A stretch of 9,060 nucleotides of DNA from Paracoccaceae bacterium (GTDB lineage: Bacteria; Pseudomonadota; Alphaproteobacteria; Rhodobacterales; Rhodobacteraceae): assembly GCA_030625695.1 (NCBI GenBank), contig DAOUQK010000129.1, positions 1-9,060 on the forward strand, read 5' to 3'. The position numbers and the translations under genes are program-made. Below the pieces are notes generated by a model, which was not told the origin of the DNA, did not search any database, and was given only the letters and a program-made list of their open reading frames with translations. This document shows positions 6,038 through 9,060 of this stretch, one piece after another. Every line of letters begins with the position of its first letter. The stretch's first letter is position 1.

Positions 6038-6882
6038 TGTCGGTCGCGCCTTGGTCAGCAAGTCCGGTTGAGCCAATGTTCGTGGATGGTGCAGCGCTTG
6101 AATATGCCTGTTACGGCCCGCCTCCGGGTAAGGCTCCGACCGTGGTGATGTTACACGAGGGCCTTGGCTGTATTGCTTTGTGGCGGAATTTTCCGCAGCA
6201 GGTGGCAGATGCCACCGGCATGGGTGTATTTGTGTATTCGCGTCAGGGATATGGGCATTCGGACCCGGCCACTCTGCCCCGCGCGATGGATTTCATGACC
6301 CGAGAGGCGTTGGTCGTTCTGCCGGATGTGTTAACGCAGATCGGGTTTCGCCGCGGCATCCTGCTTGGTCATTCCGACGGTGCCACTATCGCTGCGATTT
6401 ATGCCGGCAGCGTGAGTGACCACAGGGTGCGTGGCCTGATCCTGATGGCACCGCATTTCTTTACCGAACCCGGAGGGCTTGCCCGGATCGCTCGGGCGCG
6501 ACGGGAATTTGATTCTGATGATATGTCCAGTCGAATGGGCAAATACCACCATGATCCGACCGCAACCTTTCACGGTTGGGCAGATGCCTGGCTGGACCCT
6601 CGGTTTGCCGACTGGAATGTGGCCGAGGTGATCGACTATCTGAGGATCCCGGTTCTGGCGATTCAGGGGCGTGAGGATCAATTCGGAACGTTGGCGCAGA
6701 TCAGAGAGATTGAAAGCCGAAGCTATGCGCCGGTTGACATAAAAATTCTGGAGGATTGTGGTCACGCGCCGCATATTGAGCAAACCGAAAAGACGCTTGA
6801 GACGGTCGCCGAGTTTGTCTGCCGGTTGGAGAGAATCGAGGCCGCAGGATCGAATCCTGCCGATTTTAAGCATGCAAGATAA
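6037..6882 (+). CDS. Alpha/beta-fold hydrolase of the benzoate operon
   Basis: This 281-residue cytoplasmic hydrolase has a complete predicted catalytic triad. The nucleophile elbow GHSDGA holds Ser113, the acid is Asp214 in QGREDQFG, and the base is His243 in EDCGHAPH. An oxyanion-hole type HEGLG lies at residues 40-44. No signal peptide is seen. The ATG at 6037 overlaps the ligase stop codon. AGGG at 6023-6026 supports it; a second Met at 6076 is possible. Similar hydrolases accompany box genes in other bacteria, and a lactone hydrolase has been proposed for the Azoarcus evansii cluster (from memory). Plausible substrates are a lactone of a ring-cleavage intermediate or a stalled CoA thioester; neither is shown here. 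The last 17 residues or so (about RIEAAGSNPADFKHAR) run past the usual family end and are encoded by an odd hairpin sequence. Confidence 0.87.
   Translation: MSVAPWSASPVEPMFVDGAALEYACYGPPPGKAPTVVMLHEGLGCIALWRNFPQQVADATGMGVFVYSRQGYGHSDPATLPRAMDFMTREALVVLPDVLTQIGFRRGILLGHSDGATIAAIYAGSVSDHRVRGLILMAPHFFTEPGGLARIARARREFDSDDMSSRMGKYHHDPTATFHGWADAWLDPRFADWNVAEVIDYLRIPVLAIQGREDQFGTLAQIREIESRSYAPVDIKILEDCGHAPHIEQTEKTLETVAEFVCRLERIEAAGSNPADFKHAR
6844..6867 (+). other. Perfect 7-bp hairpin resembling a tRNA T-arm, inside the hydrolase 3' end
   Basis: GCAGGAT (6844-6850), CGA and ATCCTGC (6854-6860) form a perfect hairpin, followed by CGATTTT. It could be read as a weak terminator or attenuator. Alternatively the same bases read as a tRNA T-arm (GCAGG, ATCGAAT loop, CCTGC), differing from canonical only at the first loop base. 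The encoded peptide AAGSNPAD is typical of translated tRNA 3' ends. No full cloverleaf and no CCA are present, so this is at most a relic. Confidence 0.4.
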
Positions 6883-6883
6883 T

Positions 6884-6897
6884 GCACAAATTTGTGC
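6884..6897. repeat. 14-bp perfect palindrome GCACAAATTTGTGC
   Basis: A perfect palindrome begins one base after the hydrolase stop codon, at the left edge of the AT-richer 159-bp gap (6883-7041) before boxC. It may be a regulator site for a second promoter in front of boxC, or a short mRNA hairpin. I found no convincing -35/-10 pair in the gap. Confidence 0.4.
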
Positions 6898-7041
6898 TTC
6901 CCTTAGAAAGCTTGGCTGGAACAGTCCAAAACTCTTAGCTGAAGGTAAATTAAAAAGCATTATTATGCATGAAAGTATTTACTCAAGCCCAAACAACACT
7001 AAAGTGCGCACGGGACTCAACTTATAAAGGCACGTGCGATC

Positions 7042-8700
7042 ATGGAACATGTCATCGACTTCCAAACCGACCCGTCCCGCTACAAACATTGGCGGGTGGA
7101 ATATAATGGCGAGATTGCCAATCTGTTCATGGACGTGGACGAAGATGGCGGGCTGTTTGAAGGCTATAAGCTCAAACTGAACTCTTATGATCTGGGCGTT
7201 GATATCGAGCTGGCCGATGTGGTCCAGCGGATGCGGTTTGAGCATCCTGAGGTCAAGGTCATCATCATGCAGTCGGACAAGGACAAGGTGTTCTGCGCCG
7301 GGGCCAATATCCGCATGCTGGGCGGGGCGAGCCATGCGCATAAGGTGAATTTCTGCAAATTCACCAACGAGACGCGCAATACGTTTGAGGCGGCCGAGGA
7401 TGATTCGGGTCAGAAATATATCTGTGCGGTGCAGGGGGCTTGTGCGGGCGGGGGCTATGAATTGGCGCTGGCGTGCAATTACATCATGCTGACCAATGAC
7501 AGCAATTCGTCGGTGGCCTTGCCCGAGGTGCCGCTGTTGGCGGTGCTGCCGGGAACTGGCGGGCTGACCCGGGTGACAGACAAACGCAAGGTGCGGCGCG
7601 ATTTGGCGGATGTGTTTTGTTCGACCGAAGAGGGCGTCAAAGGCCAGCGGGCCGTCGATTGGAAGCTGGTGGACGAGGTGGTGCCCAATGCGAAGTTCAA
7701 GGAAACCGTGCAAGAGCGCGCGCAAGAATTTGCCGGGGCATCGACGCGACCAACGGGATTGTCGGGGATCGAACTGACACCGCTAAACCGGACGATTGGC
7801 ACTGATTGTGTCACATATTCGCTGGTTGAGGTGTCGATAGACCGGGATGCCGGGCAGGTAACGATCACTCTGAACGGCCCGGACACACCGGCGGCCGCGT
7901 CGATGGATGAAGTCGTCGCGCTTGGCGCCAAGGGATATCTTTTGCGGTTGGCACGCGAGTTGGATGACGCCCTTTTGCATTTGCGCCTGAATGAACGTGA
8001 CTGTGGGATAATCCTGTTTCGCACCCAAGGTGACGCTGAAATGCTTTTGGCGCATGAAGCGTTGTTGCTGAACAATGCGGATCACTGGCTGGCCAATGAG
8101 ATCCTGAAATACTGGAAACGGGCACTGAAGCGGGTTGATATGACGTCGCGCAGCCTGGTGGCTTTGGTCGAACACGGATCCTGTTATGCCGGCATGCTGG
8201 CGGAACTGCTTTGGGCGGTTGATCGCAGCTATATGATGTTGGATGAATTTGACGGCGATAACCGACCAATGGCGGCGATAACCCTTAGTCAGGGCAACTT
8301 TGGCCTGTATAAGATGGGCAATGATCTGACCCGTTTGGAGACCCGGTTTCTGGGGGAACCTGAAGCGGTGGATACATTGAAAGACCGTATCGGCGACGCT
8401 CTGGAGGCGGAAGAGGCCGACGCGTTGGGCTTGGTGACATATGCCTTTGACGATATCGACTGGGAGGACGAAATTCGCGTCTTTCTGGAAGAGCGCGCCA
8501 GTTTTTCACCCGATGCGATGACCGGGATGGAAGCAAACCTGCGGTTTGCCGGGCCAGAAACCATGGAAACACGGATTTTTGGCCGATTGACCGCCTGGCA
8601 AAACTGGATTTTCCAGCGGCCCAACGCAGTGGGCCCGGAAGGTGCGTTGCAGCGGTATGGCACCGGGAAGCGCGGAACATACGATACAGAACGTGTTTGA
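7042..8700 (+). CDS. boxC: Benzoyl-CoA-dihydrodiol lyase (2,3-epoxybenzoyl-CoA dihydrolase), BoxC
   Basis: This enzyme opens the ring of 2,3-epoxy-2,3-dihydrobenzoyl-CoA with water, giving 3,4-didehydroadipyl-CoA semialdehyde and formate (EC 4.1.2.44), with no oxygen needed at this step. The product is 552 residues, the usual BoxC length and about twice a simple crotonase. The N-terminal half has the crotonase oxyanion-hole blocks FCAGANIRMLGG (84-95) and GACAGGGYELALACNYI (from 132). The remainder is the second, divergent half characteristic of BoxC, ending GALQRYGTGKRGTYDTERV. There is no signal peptide. The start at 7042 (MEHVIDFQTDPSRYKHWRVEY) fits the family N-terminus; AAAGG at 7026-7030 is a rather distant ribosome-binding site. 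The preceding 159-bp gap breaks the tight spacing with the hydrolase, so an additional internal promoter is possible. Confidence 0.96.
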   Translation: MEHVIDFQTDPSRYKHWRVEYNGEIANLFMDVDEDGGLFEGYKLKLNSYDLGVDIELADVVQRMRFEHPEVKVIIMQSDKDKVFCAGANIRMLGGASHAHKVNFCKFTNETRNTFEAAEDDSGQKYICAVQGACAGGGYELALACNYIMLTNDSNSSVALPEVPLLAVLPGTGGLTRVTDKRKVRRDLADVFCSTEEGVKGQRAVDWKLVDEVVPNAKFKETVQERAQEFAGASTRPTGLSGIELTPLNRTIGTDCVTYSLVEVSIDRDAGQVTITLNGPDTPAAASMDEVVALGAKGYLLRLARELDDALLHLRLNERDCGIILFRTQGDAEMLLAHEALLLNNADHWLANEILKYWKRALKRVDMTSRSLVALVEHGSCYAGMLAELLWAVDRSYMMLDEFDGDNRPMAAITLSQGNFGLYKMGNDLTRLETRFLGEPEAVDTLKDRIGDALEAEEADALGLVTYAFDDIDWEDEIRVFLEERASFSPDAMTGMEANLRFAGPETMETRIFGRLTAWQNWIFQRPNAVGPEGALQRYGTGKRGTYDTERV

Positions 8701-8710
8701 GACAAAGATG

Positions 8711-8760
8711 GGTTGAAAACCTATCCTACGAAATGTCGGTAGGGCGGGATTTACCCCGCC
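8711..8760 (+). other. Stem-loops in the boxC-boxB spacer
   Basis: Three short hairpins can be drawn: GGTT/AACC (8711-8714, 8718-8721), CCTAC/GTAGG (8725-8729, 8739-8743), and GGCGGG/CCCGCC (8743-8748, 8755-8760) with a 6-base loop. An alternative GTCGG/CCGAC pairing (8735-8739, 8759-8763) competes with the last two. The sequence after the strong stem is A-rich, not T-rich, so it is not a normal terminator. It probably shapes mRNA processing or stability between the two genes. Confidence 0.45.
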
Positions 8761-8788
8761 GACCCGGAAAAAAACAATGGAGAGCCAA

Positions 8789-9060
8789 ATGTCCGATTCT
8801 TTAGATGTCAGCTATGACACGTTAATTCCCAATAATGTGGGTCTAGGCAGCGATAAACGCGTGTTGAAAGCGCTGGAAAAATGGCATCCGGGTTATATCA
8901 ACTGGTGGAACGACCTGATCCCGCAAAAGTTTCAGGAGAGCCTGATTTACCTGCGTACCGCGGTGAGTGTTGACCCCAAAGGCTGGGCCAAATTCGATTA
9001 CGTCAAGATGCCGGACTATCGCTGGGGCGTTCTTTTGGCGCCGCAGGTCGAAGACCGGCG
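8789..9060 (+). CDS. boxB: Benzoyl-CoA 2,3-epoxidase oxygenase subunit, BoxB, 5' part (runs off window)
   Basis: This is the N-terminus of the di-iron oxygenase component that, with the reductase BoxA, uses O2 and NADPH to convert benzoyl-CoA to its 2,3-epoxide (EC 1.14.13.208). Ninety codons are present, beginning MSDSLDVSYDTLIPNNVGLG and continuing with ALEKWHPGYINWWNDLIPQK and a TAVSVDPKGWAKFDYVKMPDYRWG-type block characteristic of BoxB. The full protein is normally around 470-480 residues, so the iron-binding residues lie beyond the window. I chose the ATG at 8789 because GGAGAG (8779-8784) is well placed before it. An in-frame ATG at 8777 would overlap that site. The order boxC then boxB, with boxA expected next, is usual for these clusters. 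Confidence 0.95.
   Translation, partial: MSDSLDVSYDTLIPNNVGLGSDKRVLKALEKWHPGYINWWNDLIPQKFQESLIYLRTAVSVDPKGWAKFDYVKMPDYRWGVLLAPQVEDR

Noticed and set aside
6872..7027. A 51-codon open frame (starting MQDNAQICASLRKLGWNSPK) across the gap before boxC
   Set aside because: There is no ribosome-binding site before its ATG, it overlaps the hydrolase end, its composition is AT-biased, and I recognise no family. It is probably a chance frame in AT-rich spacer.

Overview
The window looks like a chromosomal segment of a marine-type alphaproteobacterium, most likely Rhodobacterales (Roseobacter group). This rests on the moderately GC-rich coding sequence, the style of the proteins, and the box-pathway layout; no taxonomic search could be run. 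The right two thirds carry the start of an aerobic benzoyl-CoA ('box') catabolic cluster. The left end carries housekeeping genes.

Layout. (1) Positions 2-1597 (+) are the 3' two thirds of pheT, with its 5' end outside the window. A YtoQ-family gene (1610-2059, +) follows closely. (2) A 104-bp convergent gap holds a 24-bp perfect palindrome nested in a second inverted repeat. (3) A FadR-type GntR regulator (2164-2925, -) and a roughly 10-TM membrane protein (3038-4255, -) both read leftward. (4) A 240-bp divergent promoter region (4256-4495) is dense with repeated short motifs. (5) Reading rightward are benzoate-CoA ligase (4496-6037), an alpha/beta hydrolase that starts on the ligase stop codon (6037-6882), an AT-richer 159-bp gap with palindromes, boxC (7042-8700), a structured 88-bp spacer, and the first 90 codons of boxB (8789 to the window end).

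How it works together. The ligase activates benzoate to benzoyl-CoA. BoxB, with a BoxA reductase not seen here and probably downstream, epoxidises the ring to 2,3-epoxybenzoyl-CoA. BoxC opens it hydrolytically to 3,4-didehydroadipyl-CoA semialdehyde and formate. The hydrolase is probably accessory (lactone or CoA-ester clean-up), and the membrane protein may be a transporter; both roles are inference. The GntR protein is the only regulator visible. A perfect 12-bp inverted repeat built on TGGTCA covers its own putative promoter. The same TGGTCAAA core recurs between the predicted -35 and -10 of the ligase promoter, inside three tandem 8-bp repeats. I infer a single GntR-controlled regulon, rather than control by the BoxR-type regulator known from betaproteobacterial box clusters. 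A second, different motif (two tandem TATTC-N8-GAATA units) sits on the promoter of the membrane-protein gene.
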